Source: Thermoplasmata archaeon (GTDB lineage: Archaea; Thermoplasmatota; Thermoplasmata; Lutacidiplasmatales; UBA184). From it: a stretch of DNA of 19,183 nt. The DNA is taken from positions 8,438 to 27,620 of the forward strand of contig JAKIVW010000010.1 of NCBI GenBank assembly GCA_022750355.1. The letters are read 5' to 3'. Made by a program: the position numbers and the translations under genes. Positions 1 to 6,746 of the stretch are shown one piece after another (the first letter of the stretch is position 1; every line of letters begins with the position of its first letter). The notes below the pieces were generated by a model. The model was not told where the DNA came from. It saw nothing but the letters and a program-made list of their open reading frames with translations, and searched no databases.

Positions 1-531
1 CTGATCGGGGGGGCGCTCGCGAATCCGTTCCTGGCCGCGGCCGGGGCGAATCTGGGAGCGACCACGCCCCAGGCCGGACTCGAGACCGCCGTTTCCGATT
101 TCCTGCGGGCGGCCGAGTCGGCCCATACGGAGGTACTGTTCCCGACCGACGTCGTCGTCGATCGGCCCGGCCATGCCGAAGCGGAAACCTACCCGCTCGA
201 CCAGATCCCGGCCGACGCGGTGGTCCAGGACATCGGGCCGTCGACCCGGGCGCGATTCATCGAGGCGCTCGGCGGGACGAAGACGGTCTTCTGGAACGGA
301 CCGCTCGGCCGGGCCGAGGACCCACGCTTCGCCGAAGGAACGCGCGCGGTGCTCGGGTCGCTCCAACGGATCGAGGGTTACCACGTCGCGGCCGGCGGTG
401 ATTCCGCCCGGCTCGCTCAGGACCTCGGCGTTACCGGCGGGTTCCAGTTCGTGTCGACCGGCGGTGGGGCGGCCCTCGAGTTCGTGGAGGGTCTCGCTCT
501 TCCCGGTCTCGCCGTCCTCCCCGACGAGTGA
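1..531 (+). CDS. pgk: Phosphoglycerate kinase, C-terminal part (5' end outside window)
   Basis: Phosphoglycerate kinase interconverts 1,3-bisphosphoglycerate + ADP and 3-phosphoglycerate + ATP in glycolysis and gluconeogenesis, in the cytosol. The frame is open from base 1, so only the last 176 codons are present, mostly the nucleotide-binding C-terminal domain. Family motifs appear in the usual order: IGGALANPFLAA right at the window edge, VVVDR, QDIGPST, TVFWNGPLG, the GGDS turn, and near the end STGGGAALEFVEG followed by LPGLAVL. These residues bind the adenine nucleotide phosphates and form the hinge and catalytic Gly-rich loop. The protein ends at TGA, at the length expected after the GGGA motif, so the 3' end is intact. 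It converges on cutA, whose reading frame runs about 100 nt into pgk on the opposite strand. I am sure of the identity; the start cannot be seen. Confidence 0.97.
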   Translation: MIGGALANPFLAAAGANLGATTPQAGLETAVSDFLRAAESAHTEVLFPTDVVVDRPGHAEAETYPLDQIPADAVVQDIGPSTRARFIEALGGTKTVFWNGPLGRAEDPRFAEGTRAVLGSLQRIEGYHVAAGGDSARLAQDLGVTGGFQFVSTGGGAALEFVEGLALPGLAVLPDE

Positions 532-910
532 GCCCGCCGCCCAGCGGGGGCGGCGCGGGATCCGGGTCGAGCGCCGACGAAAGGTATCGGAGGTACCGAG
601 GGTCGACCCTCGGGACATCGACCTCGACGATCTCCGGAACTTCGTACGGGTGGGTCTTGCCGAGGTATTCGATGAGGGCGCCCACTTTCTTGGGGACCGT
701 TTTGAACACGACGAGGGCCTCCGAGTGGGATTCGACCCGACCGCGCCACAGATACCGCGATTCGGACGGGAGGACGTTCCCGCACGCGGCCAGACGTCGT
801 TCGATGGCGGTCGTTACGGCGGCGAGGGCCCCCTCGCGGGAGGGGTACGTGCAGAGCACGAGGCGAACGGGGCCGACGGCCCGGATGGGCTCGATCGAAT
901 ACGGGCTCAT
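431..910 (-). CDS. cutA: CutA1 divalent-cation tolerance family protein with an Arg-rich C-terminal tail
   Basis: CutA1 proteins are small cytosolic trimers with a ferredoxin-like (PII-like) fold, linked to divalent metal tolerance; their biochemical role is still debated. Residues about 15-112 carry the family pattern: LVLCTYPS at the first strand, ERRLAACGNVLP, SRYLWRGRVE, ALVVFKT and HPYEVPEIVEV. CutA1 is normally about 100-115 residues. This frame has 159 because after residue ~113 it continues in an Arg/Pro/Gly-rich tail, part of which is antisense to the 3' end of pgk. The tail has no recognisable fold and may be read-through of GC-rich sequence after loss of an earlier stop. The start ATG overlaps the stop of the upstream polB gene as ATGA, so the two are probably co-transcribed and translationally coupled. 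The CutA call is firm; a function for the tail is unsupported. Confidence 0.9.
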   Translation of the reverse strand: MSPYSIEPIRAVGPVRLVLCTYPSREGALAAVTTAIERRLAACGNVLPSESRYLWRGRVESHSEALVVFKTVPKKVGALIEYLGKTHPYEVPEIVEVDVPRVDPRYLRYLSSALDPDPAPPPLGGGLTRRGGRRDREERDPPRTRGPPHRRSTRTGTRR

Positions 911-2424
911 CCCGCCACCTCCAGGACTTGCGGATCCCCGGCGGAGAAATCGAGCGTCTGGACGCCGAGCGTGGAAAGGTCGACGAGGGCCGCGCGCGCC
1001 GGAACCGGGATGATGTTGCGCATGCGCTGGTACTCCGTCTCGGCCTGCCAGGTCGACGCGTTGAGGAGGAGGACCCCGCGGTATCGGTCGACCCCGTACG
1101 TGTGCGAGTGACCGGTCACGAGGATGTCGGGGGCGGGGTCGAGGATCAGCCCGTCCCGCCCGCTCGGCGCAAGCGGGGTCCGGTCCCCGTAGATGGGCGC
1201 GAGATGGCGCATCTGCAGCATCCGCTTCATCACTTCGGTCGGGCGGGAGTAGGACGCCCCCGGTATCGCCGGGATGAGGTCGTCAAAGCTCCGGCCGTGG
1301 TACGCGGAGACCACGACCCCCTCGAGCGCAAAGGTCGACGGGTTCGAAAGGATGCGCACGTTCGGCCCCAGTCCCCGGGTCAGGTTGGTGGGGAGCGCCG
1401 GCTGGGGTTCGGCCGGGCAGACCGCGTCATGGTTGCCCGGAATGACGACGATCGTCATCCGGTCGGGGAGGTCGGCGAGCCGCCGGCCGAGCTCGGCGTA
1501 CTGTTCGACCACGTCGCCGATCGCGAGGTCCTTCTCCTGGCGAGGGTAGATCCCGATCCCGTCGACCAGGTCCCCGGCGACCACGACGTGATCGATGGAG
1601 GCGGCCATCTCGCCGTGCGGGCCGCGCCCGTGGAGGAAGTCGGCGAGATGCCCCCAGTTCTCGGAGAGGAACGAACGGCTGCCGAGGTGGAGGTCGGAGA
1701 GGAAGATCGCCCGTATCGGGCGACGGGCCCGTCCCACATTGCGCGTCGGCGGGACGTCGGGCCGTTCGACCGCGACGACCCGGGGGAGCCGTTTGGCTTC
1801 CTTTCCGAACTCGAGCCGCAGACCGAGCACCTCGTCCGGAAGGACCGTCAATCGTGCCCCGGGCGACCCCTTCGGGACGAGGACCTCCAGCGAACCGGTG
1901 TCGTCGTCCACGGTCAGGATCAGATGATGACGCTGCGGGGTCTCCCGGACATCGCGCACCATCCCGATCACCGAGCAGGCCCCATCCGACATGCGGAGCT
2001 CCCGGATCGGGCGGAGGTTGTCGAGCCCCGGCCGTCCCCGCAGCAAGCGGGACAAGGAGCGGAACCGAGAGTGGAAGAGCGCCGAGTACGCGAGGAGCGG
2101 TGTCTCCCCGGTGGGCGGTCCGGAGTAGCCGTCCTGGATCAATCGGAACGGGAGCGTGGCCGCTCCCGGCGGCGGCTCGTTCGGGCCGGGGGGTCGGTCC
2201 CCCCGGGAACGCGCCACCGGACCGGGGGAACCCTCCTCCGAGAGGACGTTCTCCACCATCTCCCGGGTAACGAACGGATTGACCTCCCCCGAACGGTCGA
2301 TCACTTCCCGCGAAACGACCAGAGGATGCGAATGATCGAGGAGAAGCTCGAGGGCACCGGCCTCGACGATCTTCTGGTGCTGCTGGAAGTAGGCGACGAG
2401 ATGTTCCCGCAGGTTGCCCGCCAC
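907..2424 (-). CDS. polB: DNA polymerase II (family D) small subunit DP1
   Basis: DP1 is the small subunit of the archaeal D-family replicative polymerase; it supplies the Mre11-like 3'-5' proofreading exonuclease and pairs with the large subunit DP2, which is not in this window. The 505-residue protein has a helical N-terminal region (1-65), a Pro/Gly-rich linker (66-90), an OB-fold region (about 145-225) and a C-terminal calcineurin-like phosphodiesterase domain. Metal-binding motifs are complete: SDLHLGS (243-249), AGDLVDG (283-289), PGNHDA (329-334), the YHGRSFDD segment (375-382) and TGHSHTYG (437-444), so the nuclease should be active, unlike the inactivated eukaryotic B-subunits. The start is GTG at 2424 with GGAG a few bases upstream. 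The TGA overlaps the ATG of cutA. Size and motif order match the family. Confidence 0.95.
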   Translation of the reverse strand: MAGNLREHLVAYFQQHQKIVEAGALELLLDHSHPLVVSREVIDRSGEVNPFVTREMVENVLSEEGSPGPVARSRGDRPPGPNEPPPGAATLPFRLIQDGYSGPPTGETPLLAYSALFHSRFRSLSRLLRGRPGLDNLRPIRELRMSDGACSVIGMVRDVRETPQRHHLILTVDDDTGSLEVLVPKGSPGARLTVLPDEVLGLRLEFGKEAKRLPRVVAVERPDVPPTRNVGRARRPIRAIFLSDLHLGSRSFLSENWGHLADFLHGRGPHGEMAASIDHVVVAGDLVDGIGIYPRQEKDLAIGDVVEQYAELGRRLADLPDRMTIVVIPGNHDAVCPAEPQPALPTNLTRGLGPNVRILSNPSTFALEGVVVSAYHGRSFDDLIPAIPGASYSRPTEVMKRMLQMRHLAPIYGDRTPLAPSGRDGLILDPAPDILVTGHSHTYGVDRYRGVLLLNASTWQAETEYQRMRNIIPVPARAALVDLSTLGVQTLDFSAGDPQVLEVAG

Positions 2425-2503
2425 CGTTCTCCCCGGACGCGCGGACGCGCAGCGCCGAGGCGCCGCGAGCCCGGGACGCCCGACGAGCGCGGAGGTGGTC
2501 CGG

Positions 2504-2511
2504 GTTATTTC
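2504..2511 (-). promoter_or_regulatory. Possible TATA-like element upstream of polB
   Basis: The minus strand reads AAATAACC here, an AT-rich island in a very GC-rich gap. A start site about 25 nt downstream would leave a leader of about 60 nt before the GTG of polB. This is a weak match and the only AT-rich candidate in the 182-nt gap (2425-2606), which otherwise shows nothing recognisable. Confidence 0.3.
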
Positions 2512-2606
2512 AAGTCTCTCAAGCTGGATCGTGACGAACCCGCCCCTCCGGGCCCCCGGTCAACGTCGGGCCGACCGGCGCTCGCTCGGGCAGGGACGTT
2601 CCCGGT

Positions 2607-3284
2607 CTAGCGATAGGATTCCTTGGCGTAGGACGCGCCCTTCGGATACTTCTCCTTCAGGTGCGTCGTAAACTTCTCCGGCGTCCGGGCGAGGTGGGCG
2701 CCGTACCAGTTGACGACCACGTCCTTGAGGATCCGGTGGAGCTCACTGATCTTCGCGTCGTCCTCGGGGGCGTCGTAGAGAACGGCCTGGCTCATCATCC
2801 GCATCCAGCCGGAGTAGCGGTGGTAGCTCTCCCCCTCGCACCACTCGAAGATCCCTCGGAGGTGGTTCCCTCCCTCGGGAGTCCGGTAGTACCAGAACCG
2901 AAGCGTGAATCCGACCCAGCCCGCGGCGCGGTCGGCGAGCTCGATCGTCTTGACGGCACCGAAGTCGAACGCGTCGCGGAACGTCCACTTGGTCGGATAC
3001 TCGACGAACGTCGCGAAGAGCGTCTGCGAAGGGTCGATCGTGAGATGGACGCTGACCTCCTCGAACTGGTTGTGGACCTCCCACAGGTCCTGCAAGAGAC
3101 GCTTGTTCAGCTCGGCCCGGTGCGTGAGGTCCTCCCCCGTGTTCTCTCCGGCCGCCTTCTGCGTTCGGGCGAGCTCACTCTTGAGCGACGTCACGAAATC
3201 GTCCTCGGCCAAGTGCTCGGTAACGCTCTCGGGTTCGCCCGGGACCGGTACTTCCGCAAGTTTGCGAGATGCTCGACGGGGCAT
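2607..3284 (-). CDS. Hypothetical soluble protein, unrecognised family
   Basis: I do not recognise this protein. With the preferred start it has 225 residues, no signal peptide and no membrane segment. The N-terminal 20 residues are basic (MPRRASRKL). A charged, probably helical segment follows (about 25-80). The central part is a compact aromatic-rich region with FVEYPTKWTFRDAFDFG, GWVGFTLRFWYY, FEWCEGESYHRYSGWMRMM, and the C-terminus is helical and lysine-rich. The frame stays open upstream to 3353, but a TATA-like box (3318-3326) lies inside that extension, so I chose the ATG at 3284, about 13 nt after the predicted transcription start and preceded by GGAG. It is expressed alone, away from the structured RNA and dnaG. 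The codon-consistent composition and well-placed promoter indicate a real gene; the function is unknown. Confidence 0.72.
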   Translation of the reverse strand: MPRRASRKLAEVPVPGEPESVTEHLAEDDFVTSLKSELARTQKAAGENTGEDLTHRAELNKRLLQDLWEVHNQFEEVSVHLTIDPSQTLFATFVEYPTKWTFRDAFDFGAVKTIELADRAAGWVGFTLRFWYYRTPEGGNHLRGIFEWCEGESYHRYSGWMRMMSQAVLYDAPEDDAKISELHRILKDVVVNWYGAHLARTPEKFTTHLKEKYPKGASYAKESYR

Positions 3285-3317
3285 TCTGACAGTCTCCGTC
3301 CTCGCGTAGCGGGGACC

Positions 3318-3326
3318 GATATAAAG
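3318..3326 (-). promoter_or_regulatory. TATA box for the hypothetical gene at 2607-3284
   Basis: The minus strand reads CTTTATATC, the most TATA-like sequence in this gap. It is centred about 38 nt before the ATG at 3284, giving a predicted leader of about 13 nt, typical for archaea. Because the core is nearly symmetric it could also fire toward the plus strand, but no gene starts at the matching distance there. Confidence 0.55.
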
Positions 3327-3396
3327 AGAGTTGGGCGTAGGCGGCGCTCGCACCGAGAGAATTGGAGACTCGAACGAATCGCGGCTCAGGTCCCTC

Positions 3397-3403
3397 TTAA
3401 ATA
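3397..3403 (+). promoter_or_regulatory. TATA-like box before the structured RNA and dnaG
   Basis: TTAAATA is centred at 3400. The usual archaeal spacing of about 25 nt puts the transcription start at about 3425, exactly the first base of the closing helix of the structured RNA. The coincidence of position supports both calls. No closer TATA-like sequence precedes the dnaG ATG at 3614. Confidence 0.55.
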
Positions 3404-3424
3404 CCGAACTCGGCTTTCGTGCAC

Positions 3425-3598
3425 TGGAAGGAACCCCCCGGAGACGGACGGAGCGCCAACTCCCGACGTCGCTGGAGATCCGGAATCACGACTCATGATC
3501 CTCGCCCGAGCCTGTCGTAATCTCCGCGCATCGCCTAGCGACGTTCGGTTGGCCTAGTCGTCTCCTGGGAAGTCCCCGCGAGAGCGGGTTGCCTTCCA
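3425..3598 (+). ncRNA. Unidentified structured RNA / structured dnaG leader
   Basis: This 174-nt stretch folds by eye into nested, all Watson-Crick helices. A 7-bp closing helix (3425-3431 with 3592-3598) encloses two arms. The long arm has 3440-3446/3559-3565 (7 bp), 3455-3459/3549-3553 (5), 3463-3466/3545-3548 (4), 3467-3473/3537-3543 (7), 3474-3479/3520-3525 (6), and 3488-3492/3514-3518 (5) with a small apical stem inside. The short arm is a 5-bp hairpin, 3575-3579/3584-3588, with a GAGA (GNRA-class) tetraloop. This gives 46 nested pairs. A TATA-like box sits about 25 nt before the 5' end, and the 3' end is 15 nt before the dnaG ATG. It could be an independent small RNA or the 5' leader of dnaG mRNA. 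I looked for RNase P, SRP and 5S signatures and did not find a convincing match. No folding program was run. Confidence 0.55.
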
Positions 3599-3613
3599 AC
3601 ACGGAGAACCAAC

Positions 3614-4981
3614 ATGACCAACGACCCCAGCGCCGCAAAGTACCAGATCCGAGCCCGCATCAGCGCCGAAGGCGTCATCGACAAACCCGACGTCGTCGGA
3701 GCGGTGTTCGGCCAAACCGAGGGCCTGCTCGGAGACGAGCTCGATCTTCGTGACCTCCAAAAGTCCGGCCGAATCGGCCGCATCGAGGTCGAGATCGACA
3801 GCCGGAAGGGCAAGAGCGAGGGCGAGATCATCATCCCCTCCTCCCTCGACCAGGTGGAGACCGCCATCCTCGCCTCCGGTCTCGAGACCGTGGACCGGAT
3901 CGGGCCCTGCCGGGCCAAGATCGAGGTCATCAGCGTCGAAGACATCCGGATCTCGAAGCGCCAGAAGGTCGTCGACCGCGCCAAGGAGATCCTCGCGCGA
4001 CTGCAGGAAGATTCCAAGGGCGTCGGGATGGACCTGACCGAGGCCGTCCGAAAGATGGTCCAGGTGGACGACATCACGACGTACGGTCCGGAACACCTGC
4101 CCGCGGGACCGAACGTCGATGGCGCCGACGCGCTGATCGTCGTCGAGGGGCGCTCGGACGTATTGAACCTGCTGCGCTGCGGGATCAAGAACTCGATCGC
4201 CGTGGAGGGGACGAGCGTTCCCCAGACGGTGAAGGACCTCTCCCGCGGCAAGACCGTCACCGTCTTCACGGACGGGGACCGCGCCGGCGAGCTGATCCTC
4301 CGCGAGATGCTCCAAACGATGGACATCGACTTCGTCGCCCGCGCGCCGCGCGGCAGCGAGGTCGAGGAACTCACCCAGAAGCAGCTCCTGAAGTGCCTCC
4401 GGAACAAGATCCCGATCAACCAGTACCTGGAGATGAGCGGGTTCGAATCGACCGGCTCCACCCGGGAACCGCGCGAGGAACGGGGCGAAGCGGGCGGCGG
4501 TGGTCGCCCGGAGCGGCGCGACGATCGGAACGGCGACCGGGACCGCGGCGACAACCGCGGCGGCGGCCGACGGGACGACCGCGAGCGGATGCCGATGCCC
4601 GTGCCGCGCCCGGTGTCGCCGGTGCCCAGCGCTCCGGCGCCTCCGCCTCCGGCGGCCGCCCAGCTCACCCCCGAGCTGGCCCACTACTTCGAGCTCCTGA
4701 GCGGGGTCGAGAACGCGTCCCGCTGTCTCATCGTGGGAGAGAACGACGCGGTCATCGGCGAGGCTCCGGTCAAAGAGATGATCGAGGCGATCTCCGCGCT
4801 CGCGGAACCCGCGAAGGCGGTCATCTTTGACGGCATCGTGAGCCAGCGTCTGCTCGACGTCGCCCAGGAGAAGGGCATCACGACGGTCGTCGGGACCCGC
4901 CTCGGGCCCGTCGGGAAGATCCCGGAATCGGTTCGGATCTTCACCAAGGCGGACCTCGTCGCTCCCGGCGCGGCTCGGTAG
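3614..4981 (+). CDS. dnaG: Archaeal DnaG (TOPRIM primase-like protein, exosome-associated)
   Basis: Archaeal DnaG carries a primase-type TOPRIM domain; in characterised archaea it is a stable subunit of the RNA exosome and has also shown priming activity in vitro. The 455-residue protein has the conserved archaeal N-terminal domain (8-165), with KYQIRARISAEGVIDKPDVVGAVFGQ-like sequence, the segment EGLLGDELDLRDLQ and RIGRIEVEI. TOPRIM follows with the catalytic glutamate in VVEGRSDVLNLL (E178), AVEGTSVP, and the acidic pair in FTDGDRAGE (D220, D222), then APRGSEVEELTQK. Residues about 281-350 are a low-complexity linker, first Arg/Asp/Gly-rich and then Pro/Ala-rich, leading to the archaeal C-terminal domain (351-455). 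The start ATG has GGAG 7-10 nt upstream and lies 15 nt after a structured RNA element. Confidence 0.96.
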   Translation: MTNDPSAAKYQIRARISAEGVIDKPDVVGAVFGQTEGLLGDELDLRDLQKSGRIGRIEVEIDSRKGKSEGEIIIPSSLDQVETAILASGLETVDRIGPCRAKIEVISVEDIRISKRQKVVDRAKEILARLQEDSKGVGMDLTEAVRKMVQVDDITTYGPEHLPAGPNVDGADALIVVEGRSDVLNLLRCGIKNSIAVEGTSVPQTVKDLSRGKTVTVFTDGDRAGELILREMLQTMDIDFVARAPRGSEVEELTQKQLLKCLRNKIPINQYLEMSGFESTGSTREPREERGEAGGGGRPERRDDRNGDRDRGDNRGGGRRDDRERMPMPVPRPVSPVPSAPAPPPPAAAQLTPELAHYFELLSGVENASRCLIVGENDAVIGEAPVKEMIEAISALAEPAKAVIFDGIVSQRLLDVAQEKGITTVVGTRLGPVGKIPESVRIFTKADLVAPGAAR

Positions 4982-4998
4982 TCGGAATCACCCTTTCC

Positions 4999-5026
4999 CG
5001 TCGCGGGGCCGGGGGGCCCCGCGACG
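4999..5026. terminator. Perfect 12-bp GC hairpin after dnaG, possible terminator
   Basis: 4999-5010 and 5015-5026 are perfect inverted repeats separated by a GGGG loop. The hairpin starts 17 nt after the dnaG stop and ends just before the TATA box of the next gene. There is no T-run after it, so it is not a classical terminator; it may stabilise the dnaG mRNA 3' end or act as a DNA-level insulator or operator. Confidence 0.45.
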
Positions 5027-5029
5027 AAC

Positions 5030-5038
5030 CTATAGTTT
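5030..5038 (+). promoter_or_regulatory. TATA box for the Lon-like ATPase gene
   Basis: CTATAGTTT is centred about 31 nt before the ATG at 5065, predicting a start site near 5058 and a leader of only about 7 nt, so the mRNA would be nearly leaderless. Confidence 0.5.
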
Positions 5039-5064
5039 CGTCCGGCCTCTCATGGTGGGTACGC

Positions 5065-6609
5065 ATGGCGTCCAACGTCGATTCCGCTCGCCGCCTTCCG
5101 GTGGCGATCGATGAGATCCAAACGACGGCGGACATCCCGATCCCGACCGACCCGCTCCAACGGGTGATCGGCCAGGAGAAGGCGGTCGAGACCGCGCGGA
5201 TCGCTGCTTACCAACACCGGCACCTGCTGCTCGTGGGGCCGCCCGGCATCGGCAAATCGATGACCGCCCAAGCGCTCGCCCTCCACCTCGACCGCCCTCG
5301 CACGGAGATCCGCGTCGTCCACAACCCGGAAAATCCGGAACGCCCCAGCGTCGAGATCGCCAGTCGCGAGGAGGTCTACCACGAGCGGGAGGCCGCCCGC
5401 TCGGTGGAGGGCGAACTGATCTCCCCGAGCGACGCGCCTGCGTCCGTCGCCGAGCGGCTCGGGTACCGCTGCCCCCGGTGCAACTTCGTCTCCACCCCGA
5501 ACGAGCGATATTGTCCGAGCTGCGGGAACGTCAAACAGTCCCTTCCCGGCGCCGCCGGGACGGGGAATCCGTTCCGAGACCTCGTCGGGGGGATCCTCGA
5601 ATTGACCGTGACCGCCGGGGGAAATCCCCAGGAATCGGTCCGGACGACCCGGCTGCGCAACGGGGTCGAGGAGGTCGTCTCCTACGAACGCTCGGGCGAA
5701 CAGATCAAGGTTCTCGACCAACGGGCCTTGGAACGCCGGCGGACGCTTCAGCGGGAAAGCCCGCGCAAGGTCATCGTCAAACTCGACCGCGCGACGTTCG
5801 TGATGGCGACAGGCGCGAGCGAAACCGAGCTCCTGGGCGACGTTCGGCACGACCCGTACGGGGGACACCCCCAACTCGGGACACTCCCTTACGAACGAGT
5901 GATCCCCGGAGAGATCCACGAGGCCCACGAGGGGGTGCTGTTCATCGACGAACTCCCCTCGCTCGGCGCGATCCAACGTCACATCCTCACCGCGATGCAA
6001 GAGAAGCGGTTCCCGATCAGCGGTCGGAACCCTCAGTCCGGCGGCGCCTCCGTCCGGGTCGATTCCGTCCCGTGCGACTTCATCCTGGTGGCCGCGGCCA
6101 ACATCCAGGACATTCACCGGATCCTCTCTCCGCTCCGCTCCCGGATCGCCGGCGGCGGCTACGAGGTGCTCTTGGAGACCGCCATGCCCGATACGCCGGC
6201 CAACCGCCTGCGACTCGCCCAATTCACCGCGCAGGAGATCGCGGTGGACGGGCGGATCCGACCCGCCACCCGCGAAGCGGTCCTCGAGATCATCAAGGAA
6301 GCGCACCGGAGGGCCGAGGTCCTGGACGGACGACGCAACGCCCTCACGCTCCGGTTGCGTGAACTGGGGGGGCTCATCCGTACTGCCGGCGACCTGGCGG
6401 CGGTCTCGGGCAGCGACCTGCTCGAAGCCAAACATCTCGTCGAGGCGATGCGACGCGCCCGCTCGATCGAGGAGCAGATCCGGGAGACGTACGGCTCGTT
6501 CCAGGGCGGTCTCCGGCAGGAAGTGACGGAATCCCAGCGGCAGACGATGGGGTACTACAACTGGAACGACCACCCGGACCCCGGGCAGTTTCCCGGCGGG
6601 TACGGCTAG
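5065..6609 (+). CDS. LonB-like AAA+ ATPase with zinc ribbon, lacking the protease domain
   Basis: The AAA+ module resembles archaeal LonB (COG1067): VIGQEKAVETARIAA before Walker A GPPGIGKS (58-65), Walker B VLFIDE (291-296), a sensor-1 Asn in AAAN (343-346), the LRSR arginine region (357-360), and a helical lid to about residue 475. Archaeal LonB usually has two membrane segments in the Walker A-B insert and a C-terminal Ser/Lys protease. Here the insert has no membrane segment; instead there is a zinc-ribbon knuckle pair, CPRC (136-139) and CPSC (150-153). After the lid the protein ends within about 40 residues, rich in Gly, Gln and aromatics, without any PKDGPSAG-type catalytic motif. The 70 nt up to the tRNA leave no room for a broken protease domain, so this looks like genuine absence. 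It is likely a soluble remodelling ATPase; substrate unknown. The start ATG fits the TATA position. Confidence 0.85.
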   Translation: MASNVDSARRLPVAIDEIQTTADIPIPTDPLQRVIGQEKAVETARIAAYQHRHLLLVGPPGIGKSMTAQALALHLDRPRTEIRVVHNPENPERPSVEIASREEVYHEREAARSVEGELISPSDAPASVAERLGYRCPRCNFVSTPNERYCPSCGNVKQSLPGAAGTGNPFRDLVGGILELTVTAGGNPQESVRTTRLRNGVEEVVSYERSGEQIKVLDQRALERRRTLQRESPRKVIVKLDRATFVMATGASETELLGDVRHDPYGGHPQLGTLPYERVIPGEIHEAHEGVLFIDELPSLGAIQRHILTAMQEKRFPISGRNPQSGGASVRVDSVPCDFILVAAANIQDIHRILSPLRSRIAGGGYEVLLETAMPDTPANRLRLAQFTAQEIAVDGRIRPATREAVLEIIKEAHRRAEVLDGRRNALTLRLRELGGLIRTAGDLAAVSGSDLLEAKHLVEAMRRARSIEEQIRETYGSFQGGLRQEVTESQRQTMGYYNWNDHPDPGQFPGGYG

Positions 6610-6641
6610 AAATCCCGCCGTCCGACGGTTCCTCCGACAGG

Positions 6642-6647
6642 CATATG
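6642..6647 (+). promoter_or_regulatory. TATA-like element for tRNA-Val
   Basis: CATATG lies about 30 nt before the first base of the tRNA, the normal distance for an archaeal tRNA promoter. Confidence 0.45.
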
Positions 6648-6673
6648 AGCGGGTCGTCGGTGGCCGCCCGCAC

Positions 6674-6746
6674 GGGCGCGTAGTCTAGTGGTTATGACGT
6701 CACCCTGACACGGTGAAGGTCGCCAGTTCAAATCTGGCCGCGCCCA
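6674..6746 (+). tRNA. tRNA-Val (anticodon GAC)
   Basis: A complete 73-nt cloverleaf: acceptor stem GGGCGCG (6674-6680) pairs with CGCGCCC (6739-6745), discriminator A6746; D-arm with the TAGTGGTTA loop; anticodon stem TCACC/GGTGA around the loop CTGACAC with anticodon GAC at 6707-6709; short variable loop; T-arm GCCAG/CTGGC around TTCAAAT. No intron. CCA is not encoded (CCT follows A6746's first bases), so it must be added after transcription. It decodes GUC and GUU. Confidence 0.96.

Noticed and set aside
928..2610. Long plus-strand frame antisense to polB
   Set aside because: The polB frame has all DP1 motifs; the antisense frame is Arg/Pro/Val-rich without any recognisable motif, as expected from GC-rich codon structure.
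3391..3420. 5S-rRNA-like wording (GGTCCC then CCGAACTCGG)
   Set aside because: The conserved continuation with GTTAAGC is missing, flanking sequence does not form the 5S arms, and the stretch includes the TATA-like box.
3566..3579. Sequence resembling the RNase P core (GGGAAGTCCCC)
   Set aside because: The second universal segment (ACAGAA type) is absent, the position is at the 3' end of the element, and 174 nt is too short for a normal archaeal RNase P RNA.
3425..3598. SRP RNA on either strand
   Set aside because: Archaeal SRP RNA is about 300 nt and needs the helix 8 motif; neither strand has it, although the reverse complement has a faint CAGG-type loop.
6600..6673. Remnant of a Lon protease domain after a frameshift
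   Set aside because: Only about 65 nt separate the stop from the tRNA and none of the frames shows the catalytic Ser or Lys motifs.
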